Shown: positions 1 to 8,627, counted from the first letter of the stretch. The stretch is DNA of 64,000 nucleotides from an uncultured Pelagibacteraceae bacterium (GCA_902571425.1 CACGBZ010000002.1:141380-205379), one strand, 5' to 3'. Numbers and translations are program-made. The notes: a model not told the origin generated them from the sequence alone.

Positions 1-1
1 G

Positions 2-907
2 TCAATATCTAGGCAAAATTTAACTGTAGTGATTGTAAGCTTTATGAGCGATAACGTTATTCATGACTGTATTAAATCAATTCCTGAGGATATTAAAATT
101 ATTGTAATTGATAACTCAAATAATAAATTATTTAAGGACAGAATAGAAAAGCAATATGACAACATTACATGCTTATTGTCGTCAGAAAATTTAGGAATGG
201 GATCTGGAAATAATTTAGGTTTAAAAGAAGTTAGTACAGAATTTGCATTTATTTTAAATCCAGATACTATTCTAAAAAAAAATACAATAGACGAAATTAT
301 AAAAGCTTCTAATAATTTACCTTCATTTAGTATAATTGCTCCAATTTTAGATGATGATAAATTCCCAAATTATAAATTATCTGAAAAAAAAGAAACACCA
401 CCAAATTATATAGATCCATATAAAGTAAAAAGTGTTGACGGTTTTGCTATGATTTTAAACCTAAAAAGAATTAACAGCTTAAATACTTTTGAAAATTATC
501 AATATTTTGACGAAAATTTTTTTCTTTATTTGGAAAATGACGATTTGTGTAAAAGAATTAATGAAAATAATGAGAATATTTATATTGTACCAAAAGCAAA
601 AATTAAACATCTTGGCGCAGGTGCGGTCGACAAAAAATATGCTTATGAAATTGAGCTGACTAGAAATTGGCACTGGCTGTGGTCTAAATTTTACTTTAAT
701 AAAAAACACTATGGTTTTTTTAAGTCACTAATTAAATCTTTACCCACATTTTTTTCTGCAATTTCGAAATATATTTTTTATTCTCCATTTGACAAAAAAA
801 AAAAAGAAATTTATCTTTATAGAGCTTTAGGATTTTTAAATGCAGTTTTAGGAAAAAAATCTTATTTGAGACCAAAAATAAAAATTAGTGACCAGGAAAA
901 TCGATAA
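2..907 (+). CDS. family 2 glycosyltransferase, 5' end cut by window
   Basis: Likely transfers a sugar (rhamnosyltransferase-like GT2) to a cell-surface polysaccharide or glycolipid. The reading frame is open from the first bases of the window and the residues before the GTG at 29 (NLTVVIVSF) look like the first beta strand of a GT-A fold, so the true start lies upstream. Counting from the GTG, ENLG (53-56) and the acidic NPD (77-79) fit the nucleotide-sugar site and a FLYLENDDL stretch near 165-173 fits the ExDL motif of GT2 enzymes. It overlaps the convergent apt gene by 23 bp. Acceptor and sugar are unknown. Confidence 0.85.
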   Translation, partial: SISRQNLTVVIVSFMSDNVIHDCIKSIPEDIKIIVIDNSNNKLFKDRIEKQYDNITCLLSSENLGMGSGNNLGLKEVSTEFAFILNPDTILKKNTIDEIIKASNNLPSFSIIAPILDDDKFPNYKLSEKKETPPNYIDPYKVKSVDGFAMILNLKRINSLNTFENYQYFDENFFLYLENDDLCKRINENNENIYIVPKAKIKHLGAGAVDKKYAYEIELTRNWHWLWSKFYFNKKHYGFFKSLIKSLPTFFSAISKYIFYSPFDKKKKEIYLYRALGFLNAVLGKKSYLRPKIKISDQENR

Positions 908-1412
908 GATTTTCAACTTTATAATTTTTTTTAGTTAGATTTTCTGATCCACCAAGATCAAACAAATTGATCACAAAAATAAAAGCAGCAACTTTTCCTC
1001 TCGAAATTTCTACGAGTTTTGCTGCTGCTTCAGCTGTACCACCTGTTGCTATTAAATCATCGATTATGAGAACAGTATCATTATCGTTTATAGAATCTTT
1101 ATGGACTTCTATGGTCGCTGTTCCATATTCTAATTCAAAATCAATTGAATGAACTTCAGCAGGTAATTTATTTTTTTTCCTAAGCATTATAAAAGGTTTT
1201 TTCAAAATATATGAAACTGCAGATGCAAAAACAAAACCTCTTGACTCAATTGCAGCTATTTTAGTGAAACTAAATTTTTTTGATCTTTCAACAATTTGAT
1301 TAATAGTTTCAGCAAATGCACCTTCATGTTTTATTAATGTTGTAATATCTCTAAATAAAATACCCTTTTTTGGATAATCAGGAATTGATCTAATATATTC
1401 TTTTAAGTTCAT
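885..1412 (-). CDS. apt: adenine phosphoribosyltransferase
   Basis: Converts adenine plus PRPP to AMP in purine salvage. At 175 residues it has the normal Apt length; the type I PRPP-binding loop LIIDDLIATGGTA is at about residues 115-127, and IESRGF (55-60) and the PDYPKKGILFRDI N-terminus (11-23) are family signatures. It diverges from mtnP across a 41-bp gap. That is sensible because MtnP releases adenine, which Apt recycles. The shared short gap must hold both promoters. The 3' end overlaps the convergent glycosyltransferase. Confidence 0.95.
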   Translation of the reverse strand: MNLKEYIRSIPDYPKKGILFRDITTLIKHEGAFAETINQIVERSKKFSFTKIAAIESRGFVFASAVSYILKKPFIMLRKKNKLPAEVHSIDFELEYGTATIEVHKDSINDNDTVLIIDDLIATGGTAEAAAKLVEISRGKVAAFIFVINLFDLGGSENLTKKNYKVENLIDFPGH

Positions 1413-1453
1413 AATAGTTAATTATAAAAGTATAAATAGATATTTTTAAAATT

Positions 1454-2326
1454 ATGACAACAAATAAATTAGCAATAATCGGCGGAAGTGGTCTTTATGA
1501 TGTTGAAGAATTTATAGATAGAGAATTGCTTAATTTAAAAACACCATGGGGGATTCCATCCGATCAGATATTAAAAACTAAATATAATGGTAAGGAAGTT
1601 TATTTCTTACCAAGACATGGAAGAGGGCACTTTGTTTCTCCATCTAATATTAATTTTAGAGCAAATATAGATGCACTTAAACAACTAGGAGTTACAGATA
1701 TTGTTTCTGTTTCAGCTGTAGGTTCACTCAAGGAAGAGTTACAACCAGGAAAATTTGTAATTGTCGATCAATTTATAGATAGAACTTTTGCAAGAGTAAA
1801 AACATTTTTTGACGATGAGATTGTTGCTCATGTATCAATGGCACATCCAACATCTAATGGATTGATGAATGCATGTGAGGAGGCAATTAAAAGATCTAAT
1901 ATAGAATATCAAAGAAATGGAACTTATATAGTTATGGAAGGTCCACAATTTTCAACACTTGCAGAGTCTAATTTATACAGATCATGGAAAGCAGATGTAA
2001 TTGGAATGACAAATATGCCAGAGGCGAAACTTGCAAGAGAAGCTGAAATTCGATACGCGTCTGTTTCAATGGTAACTGATTTTGATTGCTGGCATCCAGA
2101 TCATGAGAATGTTGATGTTCAGCAAGTAATAAAAGTTTTATTGGGTAATGCTGAAAAAGCAAAAATTATGATTAAAAATTTGATTAATAATTTTGAAAAT
2201 CATATTGATCCAAATGATCCCACAAATAATTGTTTAGACGTAGCAATTATTACTGCTCCAGAAAAAAGAACAAAAAAGACTATAAATAAATTAAAAACTG
2301 TAGCAGGTAGAGTTTTAAATAAATGA
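1454..2326 (+). CDS. mtnP: S-methyl-5'-thioadenosine phosphorylase
   Basis: Phosphorolyses 5'-methylthioadenosine (MTA), the by-product of spermidine synthesis, to adenine and methylthioribose-1-phosphate. The 290-residue protein shows the nucleoside phosphorylase signatures GGSGLYD (10-16), LPRHGRGH (52-59), EGPQFST (162-168), MTNMPEA (185-191) and TDFDCWH (208-214). First gene of a four-gene operon; its stop overlaps the mtnA start by 4 bp. A related purine nucleoside phosphorylase specificity is possible, but mtnA next door argues for MTA. 5'-deoxyadenosine may also be a substrate. Confidence 0.95.
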   Translation: MTTNKLAIIGGSGLYDVEEFIDRELLNLKTPWGIPSDQILKTKYNGKEVYFLPRHGRGHFVSPSNINFRANIDALKQLGVTDIVSVSAVGSLKEELQPGKFVIVDQFIDRTFARVKTFFDDEIVAHVSMAHPTSNGLMNACEEAIKRSNIEYQRNGTYIVMEGPQFSTLAESNLYRSWKADVIGMTNMPEAKLAREAEIRYASVSMVTDFDCWHPDHENVDVQQVIKVLLGNAEKAKIMIKNLINNFENHIDPNDPTNNCLDVAIITAPEKRTKKTINKLKTVAGRVLNK

Positions 2327-3393
2327 GAATAAAGGGAAAAGAGTATCGAACTATTTGGTTTGAGCATAATATTGTTAAGATTATTGATCAAACAAAACTT
2401 CCTCACCAATTTGTAATAAAAGAACTTAAAACTATAAATGATGCAATAAATGCAATTAAAGTAATGGAAGTAAGAGGCGCACCTCTAATTGGAGGAACAG
2501 CTGCTTATGGTCTAGCTTTGGCAGTTCAAAAAAATAATGATCCAGAATTTATAAAAAAAAGTGCAAAAGAATTAATTCAATCAAGACCTACAGCTATTAA
2601 TTTAAAATGGGCTGTAGACCGAATGATAAAAAAATTATCAGGTATAAATAGTGACCAAATTTTAGATATCGCTTTAAAAGAAGCTAAAGAAATCTGCGAT
2701 GAAGATGAAAAGTTTTGTGAAAATATTGGTATTAATGGACTTAAAATAATTGAAGAAATTTATAATAAAAAGAAAGATACAGTAAACATATTAACTCATT
2801 GTAATGCTGGATGGTTGGCAACAATTAATTGGGGTACAGCCACATCACCAATTTATCATGCTCACAAAAAAGGTATACCAGTGCATGTATGGGTAGATGA
2901 AACAAGACCAAGAAATCAAGGTGCAAATTTAACTTCATATGAATTAAATGAAGAAGAAATTCCTAATACTATTATCGCAGATAATACAGGTGGGATTTTG
3001 ATGCAGAGAGGCGAAGTTGATATGTGCATTGTTGGAACTGATAGAACTTTATCCAATGGAGATGTTTGCAATAAAATTGGAACTTATCTTAAAGCATTAG
3101 CTGCATATGATAATAACGTTCCTTTTTATGTAGCCCTTCCAAGCTCAACAATTGATTGGGATATTAAAGATGCAAAAGATATTCCCATCGAAGAAAGAAA
3201 TTCAGAGGAATTATCTCATGTTGAAGGTATAGATGAGAATAATGAAATTAAGAAAGTTTTGATATACCCAACTAAAAGTAAAGCTATGAATTTAGCTTTT
3301 GATGTAACACCTGCAAAATATGTTACTGGATTAATAACTGAAAGAGGGATTTCTGAAGCTTCTTTCGATGGATTAAGCAAATTATTTAAATGA
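2323..3393 (+). CDS. mtnA: S-methyl-5-thioribose-1-phosphate isomerase
   Basis: Isomerises methylthioribose-1-phosphate, the MtnP product, to methylthioribulose-1-phosphate. The 356-residue protein is related to eIF2B alpha. RGAPLIGG is at 51-58, the catalytic Cys is C160 in THCNAGWLAT, and the general-base Asp is D240 in IVGTDR. Start and stop each overlap the neighbouring genes by 4 bp, so translation is probably coupled. No methylthioribose kinase is seen, as expected when MtnP supplies the phosphosugar directly. Confidence 0.95.
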   Translation: MRIKGKEYRTIWFEHNIVKIIDQTKLPHQFVIKELKTINDAINAIKVMEVRGAPLIGGTAAYGLALAVQKNNDPEFIKKSAKELIQSRPTAINLKWAVDRMIKKLSGINSDQILDIALKEAKEICDEDEKFCENIGINGLKIIEEIYNKKKDTVNILTHCNAGWLATINWGTATSPIYHAHKKGIPVHVWVDETRPRNQGANLTSYELNEEEIPNTIIADNTGGILMQRGEVDMCIVGTDRTLSNGDVCNKIGTYLKALAAYDNNVPFYVALPSSTIDWDIKDAKDIPIEERNSEELSHVEGIDENNEIKKVLIYPTKSKAMNLAFDVTPAKYVTGLITERGISEASFDGLSKLFK

Positions 3394-4055
3394 AAAATTT
3401 AAAAGAAAGGAAAGAGGTAATTGAGTATTCAATTAAACTGAATACAACTAATTTATCTCCTTTAAGATCAGGAAATATTTCTGTGAGAGGAATTGAAGAT
3501 GGTATTGAGGGTTTTTTTATAACTCCATCTGGAAAGAAGTATGAATCTTTAAAACCAGAAGATATTGTTTTTTTATCTTTAACCGAGGAAAAAGACTTCT
3601 TATCTTGGTTTAATTCTGGAAAAAATCCATCATCAGAATGGCGTTTTCACCAAGATATTTATAAAAACAAGTGGGAAGCAAAAGCAATAGTCCATGCTCA
3701 TTCACCTCATGCTACAGCAGTATCTACTCATGGAAAATCTATTCCACCATTTCATTATATGATTGCTCTTGCAGGTGGTGAAGATATTAGATGCTCTGAG
3801 TATGCAACTTTTGGTACCCATGAACTTTCCACAAATATGATTAAAGCTTTGAAAGATAGAAAGGCATGCCTTATGGCAAATCATGGACAAGTTGCATTTG
3901 GAGAAAATTTATCTAAAGCTTTCGAGCTTGCTCAAGAGGTAGAAAATATTTGCTATCAATATATTATTGCTTTAAAGATGGGTGAACCTAAGAATCTTTC
4001 ATTAGCTGAAATGAAAAAAATCTTAGAAAAAGTTAAAAATTATAAAAGTAGTTAG
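3390..4055 (+). CDS. class II aldolase/adducin family protein, probable DHAP-shunt aldolase
   Basis: A 221-residue class II aldolase-fold enzyme. Zn ligands can be placed as E83 (PSSEW), H102 and H104 (VHAHS) and H165 (ANHGQ); SGNIS (27-31) and ITPSG (44-48) are the phosphate-binding loops. Directly after mtnA, the likely substrate is methylthioribulose-1-phosphate. Two reactions are known for the family in this setting: MtnB dehydration (classic methionine salvage) or Ald2-type cleavage to DHAP and methylthioacetaldehyde (the DHAP shunt of Rhodospirillum rubrum). No mtnC or mtnD follows, so I favour the aldolase; this is inference. Confidence 0.8.
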   Translation: MKNLKERKEVIEYSIKLNTTNLSPLRSGNISVRGIEDGIEGFFITPSGKKYESLKPEDIVFLSLTEEKDFLSWFNSGKNPSSEWRFHQDIYKNKWEAKAIVHAHSPHATAVSTHGKSIPPFHYMIALAGGEDIRCSEYATFGTHELSTNMIKALKDRKACLMANHGQVAFGENLSKAFELAQEVENICYQYIIALKMGEPKNLSLAEMKKILEKVKNYKSS

Positions 4056-4059
4056 TTAT

Positions 4060-5100
4060 ATGACTAAAGTTGGGGAGCATATTACTCTAGACATCATTGG
4101 AACAACTAAAGAGTATGATCCATCTGTATTTGAAAAAGTAATTCATGATATTGCAAAAACTGCGAAAGTAACAATTTTAAATGTTTCAAAATATAAATTT
4201 AAACCCCAAGGTTTTACAATTCTTGCTTTATTAGCCGAAAGTCACATTAGTTTTCACACATTCCCTGAAAAAGGAATAATAAGTTTTGACTTTTTTACAT
4301 GTGGAAAAGTTAGTCCATCCGTTGCAGTAGAAATAATAAAGAAAGAATTTGAACATAAAAGAATAGTTAAAAAAGAATTTAATAGAGACACAAAATCTCT
4401 TTATCATGACATTTATAGTTCACCAGGCTTACAAAAATCATATGTAGTGAACGATGTTTTAGAAGATTTTAAATCTAAAGTTGGTCAACATATAGAAATT
4501 TTAGACTTAGAACAATTTGGTAAATCTTTATTTATTGATGGCGAAATACAAGTCGCGTCAACTGACGAGCATTTATATAGCTCAACCTTTGTAGGTTCTG
4601 GTTTAGATTTAAATAAAGACAATGAAAGAGTGGCAATTATTGGTGGAGGAGATGGAGGAGTTGCAAGAGAATGTATTTCAAAAAATTTTAACTTTATCGA
4701 TTGGTATGAATTGGATCCAGAGGTTGTAGATGTTTGCAATAAACATCTTGGAGATATTGGGAAAAAAGCAACTGAAAAAAATTCAGTAAAATGTGTTTGG
4801 GGAGATGCATTTGAAAGCATTAAATCAGTAAGTGATGATACTTACGATCATATTTTTGTTGATCTAAACGATGATCAATTTTGTATAGACTTAGCAGCTA
4901 AAAATATGGACTCACTTGTAAGAATTTTAAAACCAAAAGGAGCTATTACCGCACAAGTCGGAAGTCAAGATAAAAAACCACATCAGGTTGAAAATTGGTT
5001 AAATGTATTTAACCAAAACTTTGGAAACGCAAAATTATCAAGAGTTTACATACCTAGTTTTGATTGTTCTTGGAATTTTTCCTCTTCTATAAATCATTAA
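4060..5100 (+). CDS. fused S-adenosylmethionine decarboxylase-like (SpeD) and spermidine synthase (SpeE) protein
   Basis: Two enzymes in one 346-residue chain. Residues about 1-115 are a bacterial class 1b SpeD proenzyme: the self-cleavage site is E60/S61 in LLAESHISFHTFPE, giving a pyruvoyl group at S61, with H66 and C81 in the expected positions. Residues about 120-346 are an aminopropyltransferase: GGGDGG (195-200), YELDPEVV (216-223) and the acidic DLNDD (268-272). Together they would make decarboxylated SAM and transfer its aminopropyl group, releasing MTA, which the three upstream genes process. The SpeD fold has members that decarboxylate ornithine or arginine instead, so substrate is not certain. 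It starts 4 bp after the aldolase stop. Confidence 0.9.
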   Translation: MTKVGEHITLDIIGTTKEYDPSVFEKVIHDIAKTAKVTILNVSKYKFKPQGFTILALLAESHISFHTFPEKGIISFDFFTCGKVSPSVAVEIIKKEFEHKRIVKKEFNRDTKSLYHDIYSSPGLQKSYVVNDVLEDFKSKVGQHIEILDLEQFGKSLFIDGEIQVASTDEHLYSSTFVGSGLDLNKDNERVAIIGGGDGGVARECISKNFNFIDWYELDPEVVDVCNKHLGDIGKKATEKNSVKCVWGDAFESIKSVSDDTYDHIFVDLNDDQFCIDLAAKNMDSLVRILKPKGAITAQVGSQDKKPHQVENWLNVFNQNFGNAKLSRVYIPSFDCSWNFSSSINH

Positions 5101-5159
5101 TTTTTCTTTTTTCTTATTTAAAACTGTGAAATAATTATTCCTAATTAAAGGAGAAAATA

Positions 5160-6011
5160 ATGAATATATTCAAAAAAACTATTTTAACAGTTCTAGCTTC
5201 TTTATTATTAATCGGAAACGTTTATGCTGATAAAATAAAAATTGGAACTGAAGGTGCTTACCCACCATGGAATTCAAAAGATGCATCTGGCAATCTTATT
5301 GGTTTTGAGGTTGAGTTAGCTCAAGAGCTTTGTGCAATCATGAAACATGAATGTACGATAGTTGAACAAGATTGGGATGGAATGATCCCTGCATTATTAA
5401 TGAGAAAGTTTGATGCGATAATGGCAGGTATGTCAATTACAGCTGAAAGACAAAAAACAATTACGTTTTCTCAAGGATATGCGGATGAAGTTGCGTCTCT
5501 TGCAGTAATGAAAGGTTCAAGTTTAGAGGGAATGGATACACCGGAAGGTATCAATCTTTCTTTAGGTGGCTCTGATGTTAAAAAAGCTCTTAAAACTTTA
5601 ACAGGAGCACTTGCTGGTAAAACTGTTTGTACGCAAACAGGAACTATTCACCAAAACTTTTTAGAGTCAGGTGATGTAGGAAGTGTAAATGTTAGAACTT
5701 ATAAAACTCAAGACGAAGTTAACTTAGATTTAACATCTGGTAGATGTGATGTTGCATTAGCTGCAGCAGTTGCATTTACAGACTATGCTGATAAATCAGG
5801 TAAACCAGTTGTGTTAGTTGGACCAACATTTTCAGGTGGCGCATTTGGTAATGGTGTTGGTGTTGGAATTAGACAAGGTGGTGATGATGCAATTGGAAAA
5901 AGAGATGCAAAATTACTTAAAGATTTCAACAGAGCGATTAATACAGCTCGAAAAAAAGGTATTATTAGCAAACTTGCTATTAAACACTTTGGTTTCGACG
6001 CATCTATGTAA
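5160..6011 (+). CDS. amino-acid ABC transporter substrate-binding protein (octopine/arginine/lysine type)
   Basis: Periplasmic family 3 solute-binding protein of 283 residues, close to OccT/NocT/ArgT. A signal peptide covers residues 1-23 (cleavage after VYA). The ligand-binding start IKIGTEGAYPPWN and the DWDGMIPALL and GMSIT motifs follow. A strong ribosome-binding site AAAGGAG precedes the ATG. Probable ligands are basic amino acids or opine-like compounds. Two permease genes follow after a strong hairpin. No ATPase gene is in the operon or anywhere else in the window. Confidence 0.92.
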   Translation: MNIFKKTILTVLASLLLIGNVYADKIKIGTEGAYPPWNSKDASGNLIGFEVELAQELCAIMKHECTIVEQDWDGMIPALLMRKFDAIMAGMSITAERQKTITFSQGYADEVASLAVMKGSSLEGMDTPEGINLSLGGSDVKKALKTLTGALAGKTVCTQTGTIHQNFLESGDVGSVNVRTYKTQDEVNLDLTSGRCDVALAAAVAFTDYADKSGKPVVLVGPTFSGGAFGNGVGVGIRQGGDDAIGKRDAKLLKDFNRAINTARKKGIISKLAIKHFGFDASM

Positions 6012-6023
6012 TCATTTTCAGAT

Positions 6024-6050
6024 TTGGCGACTATATTATATAGTCGCCAA
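6024..6050 (+). promoter_or_regulatory. strong stem-loop between binding-protein and permease genes
   Basis: A perfect 13-bp inverted repeat (6024-6036 against 6038-6050, arms beginning TTGGCGAC and ending GTCGCCAA) starts 13 bp after the binding-protein stop and ends 5 bp before the permease ATG. No T-run follows, so it is not a standard terminator. It probably stabilises the 3' end of the abundant binding-protein mRNA and dampens permease translation, since it occupies the place where a ribosome-binding site would be. Confidence 0.75.
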
Positions 6051-6055
6051 TCTAT

Positions 6056-6748
6056 ATGGAACTTCTAGCATTTGGTAAAACTGGTTGGGGTGATGAGTTA
6101 TTTTACGCAACCCTAATGACAATTGCTGTATCGATTACAGCAATGTTAGTTGGTTTTTTTTTCGCTTTAATTTTTACTCCTTTAAAACTTTCAAAATATA
6201 AAACTTTAAATTTAGTTGGTAATTTTTATACAACAGTTATTCGAGGAGTCCCTGAGCTATTAGTAATTTACCTTTTCTTCTTTGGGGGGAGTGGAGCTAT
6301 CATGTATGTAGCTTCAATTTTTGGTTATTATGAATATATAGAAATTAATGCATTTATTACGGGATCAATGGCCATAGGTATTATTTCTGGCGCTTATTCA
6401 ACAGAAGTGTTTAGAGGAGCAATTCAATCAATAGACAAAGGTCAATTTGAAGCTGCAAAGGTACTTGGAATAAATAAATTTGGGCAATTTTATAAAATAA
6501 TATTACCTCAAATGTTAAGACTTGCCATTCCAAATTTAAGTAATGTTTGGCAAATAACTTTAAAAGACACTTCTCTGATTTCAGTAACAGGATTGGTTGA
6601 AATAATGAGACAGTCTTATATTGCGGCAGGATCTACTAGAGATCCATTATTCTTCTATTCATTTGCAGCAGTCTTATATCTTTTGCTTACTTACGTGAGT
6701 ATGAAATTAATTAACAAGTTAGAAGTAAGGTATAGCAGGGGGTATTAA
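6056..6748 (+). CDS. amino-acid ABC transporter permease (OccQ/HisQ-like)
   Basis: Inner-membrane permease of 230 residues with about five hydrophobic segments. The EAA loop that contacts the ATPase is visible as EAAKVLGINKFGQFYKIILPQ (around 137-157), and RGVPELL (about 64-70) is typical of polar amino-acid permeases. Its ATG lies 5 bp after a 13-bp hairpin and has no obvious Shine-Dalgarno sequence. It overlaps the next permease by 1 bp, and the two would form a heterodimeric channel. Confidence 0.92.
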   Translation: MELLAFGKTGWGDELFYATLMTIAVSITAMLVGFFFALIFTPLKLSKYKTLNLVGNFYTTVIRGVPELLVIYLFFFGGSGAIMYVASIFGYYEYIEINAFITGSMAIGIISGAYSTEVFRGAIQSIDKGQFEAAKVLGINKFGQFYKIILPQMLRLAIPNLSNVWQITLKDTSLISVTGLVEIMRQSYIAAGSTRDPLFFYSFAAVLYLLLTYVSMKLINKLEVRYSRGY

Positions 6749-7425
6749 TGGATTTTGATTTAATGTTTACTAGTTTCCCTAAGCTTTTAGGAGCAACAGT
6801 AGTTACTCTAAAATTATTATCTGCATCATTATTTTTTGGATTATTCCTAGGTCTTTTTTTTGCAATTTTAAGATTAAATAAAAATATATTTATTAATAAA
6901 TTTGCTTATGGCTATTCATATATATTTAGAGGAACACCATTATTGGTCCAGATTTTCATAATTTATTTTGGATTAGGACAAATCGAATATTTAAGAACAA
7001 CATTTCTATGGGTAATTTTAAAAGAGCCTTATTGGTGTGCAATAATAGCATTTACTTTAAATACTGGGGCATATACGTCTGAAATTTTAAGATCAGCATT
7101 TCAAACAATAAAACCAGGTATTATTGAAGCTGGAAAAAGTTTAGGAATATCAAACAAAATAATTTTTTATAAAATTCAAATTCCAATCGCCATCCGACAA
7201 TCGTTACCAGCATACGGAAATGAAATAATACTAATGATGAAAGGGACTTCTCTAGCAAGTACAGTAACTTTGATGGATTTAACTGGTGTTGCTAAATATA
7301 TAATTTCAACAACTTTTAAACCAATCGAAGTATTCATTGTTGCTGGTGGAATTTATTTATTCATGACTTTTATCATTCATAATGTGATTAAATATTTAGA
7401 GAAAAAGTATAGCTTTCAACAATAA
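6748..7425 (+). CDS. amino-acid ABC transporter permease (OccM/HisM-like)
   Basis: Second inner-membrane permease, 225 residues, with RGTPLLVQ and the EAA loop EAGKSLGISNKIIFYKIQIP (near 130-150). It starts on the last base of the previous permease stop. A cytoplasmic ATPase (OccP/HisP type) is needed to power import but is not adjacent; the gene that follows is a dioxygenase. An orphan or shared ATPase elsewhere is the simplest explanation. Confidence 0.92.
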   Translation: MDFDLMFTSFPKLLGATVVTLKLLSASLFFGLFLGLFFAILRLNKNIFINKFAYGYSYIFRGTPLLVQIFIIYFGLGQIEYLRTTFLWVILKEPYWCAIIAFTLNTGAYTSEILRSAFQTIKPGIIEAGKSLGISNKIIFYKIQIPIAIRQSLPAYGNEIILMMKGTSLASTVTLMDLTGVAKYIISTTFKPIEVFIVAGGIYLFMTFIIHNVIKYLEKKYSFQQ

Positions 7426-7427
7426 AA

Positions 7428-8216
7428 ATGTTTTTATCAGAGAAAAAAATCAAAGATTATCAAAACGATGGTGTAATAATAATTAAATATGTATTTAAAG
7501 ATTGGATTGAGCCACTTAGAAAAGGATTTCAAAAAGTTTTAGATAATCCAAGTAAGCATGGTAGAGAAAATGTAACTGATGATAATGGAAGATTTTTTGA
7601 GGATTATTGTAATTGGGAGAGGATAGAAGAATTTAAGGATTGTTTATATAACTCACTTGGAGCTCAAATATTTGCGGAAGCAACTAATTCTAAATCTACC
7701 CAAATTTTTCATGAACATATTTTCATGAAGGATCCAGGTACTCATAAAGAAACACCATGGCATCAAGATATGCCTTATTATTGTGTTAATGGTAACGATA
7801 CCGGAAGTTTTTGGATTCCATTAGATGAAGTTGATCAGAAAAATAATCTTAAATTAATTTTAGGTTCTCACAAATGGTCAAAGTTAATTAGACCTACAAA
7901 GTGGTCCAATAATCAATCTTGGTATGATGATGATAGTGCTTTTATGGATTTACCTCCTTCAAAAGAATTTGAAGAAAATATTTTAATTCCAGAATTAACT
8001 TTGGGTGATGCTGTTTTATTTAATTTTAAAGTTGTACATGGTTCAACAGGAAATAATTCTTCTAAATCACGAAGAGCGTTTTCGATGCGATTTATAGGTG
8101 ATGATATTAAGTATATTGATAGAGGAGGGCCAACTTCACCCCCATTTGATGGGATTAATTTAAAAACTGGAGATTTGATGAGAGATGATTGGTTTCCTAA
8201 AGTTTTTAGTAACTAG
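7428..8216 (+). CDS. phytanoyl-CoA dioxygenase (PhyH) family oxygenase
   Basis: Predicted Fe(II)/2-oxoglutarate oxygenase of 262 residues. The iron-binding HxD is in TPWHQDMPYY (about 109-118) and the distal His is in VVHGSTGNN (about 203-211), followed by the 2-oxoglutarate-binding Arg in SRRAFSMRF. It starts 2 bp after the permease gene, so it is probably co-transcribed with the amino-acid transporter and may act on the imported compound. Substrate is not predictable from sequence. It overlaps the convergent downstream gene by 11 bp. Confidence 0.85.
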   Translation: MFLSEKKIKDYQNDGVIIIKYVFKDWIEPLRKGFQKVLDNPSKHGRENVTDDNGRFFEDYCNWERIEEFKDCLYNSLGAQIFAEATNSKSTQIFHEHIFMKDPGTHKETPWHQDMPYYCVNGNDTGSFWIPLDEVDQKNNLKLILGSHKWSKLIRPTKWSNNQSWYDDDSAFMDLPPSKEFEENILIPELTLGDAVLFNFKVVHGSTGNNSSKSRRAFSMRFIGDDIKYIDRGGPTSPPFDGINLKTGDLMRDDWFPKVFSN

Positions 8217-8595
8217 TATATTCTTTAATTTCTTTAATACTTGATCCAGTGTGATTATTCATTTCTAATTTAATTTTCGCTCGGTCATCATTTAAAAAAT
8301 GAACATCTCTGGATAATTTTATAAATTTATCACCAAAGTCTTTATTTTTTTCACAATCTCTTTTGTCATCCTCTATAACCCATAACTTGGCATTAATTTC
8401 TTTTAAATCTTGAAATAGTTTATTTAGTTTATCGTCTGATTTAACATTTTTTTCGAACTGATCTTTAAGAATCGAATGTTCATTTGATATAAATTTTAGT
8501 TTTTCAGGATCTTTAATTTTTTCTTTTTTAATTTCTAATATTGAAATTTTGTCTAAAAGCTCGCCAACTGATACTTCTACTATAATTTTATTCAT
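8206..8595 (-). CDS. DUF6165-like small protein
   Basis: A 129-residue, lysine- and aspartate-rich, mostly helical cytoplasmic protein. The pattern SVGELLDKISILEIKKEKI at the N-terminus, a central LWVIEDD, FGDKFIKLSRDVHFLNDDRAKIK and a C-terminal GSSIKEIKEY resemble the DUF6165 family, often found near LPS or glycosyltransferase genes. A GT9 heptosyltransferase-like gene diverges from it here across 32 bp. Function unknown. Confidence 0.65.
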   Translation of the reverse strand: MNKIIVEVSVGELLDKISILEIKKEKIKDPEKLKFISNEHSILKDQFEKNVKSDDKLNKLFQDLKEINAKLWVIEDDKRDCEKNKDFGDKFIKLSRDVHFLNDDRAKIKLEMNNHTGSSIKEIKEYTSY

Positions 8596-8627
8596 TAAAT
8601 TTTATACTATGTTAAATTGTTAAAAAT

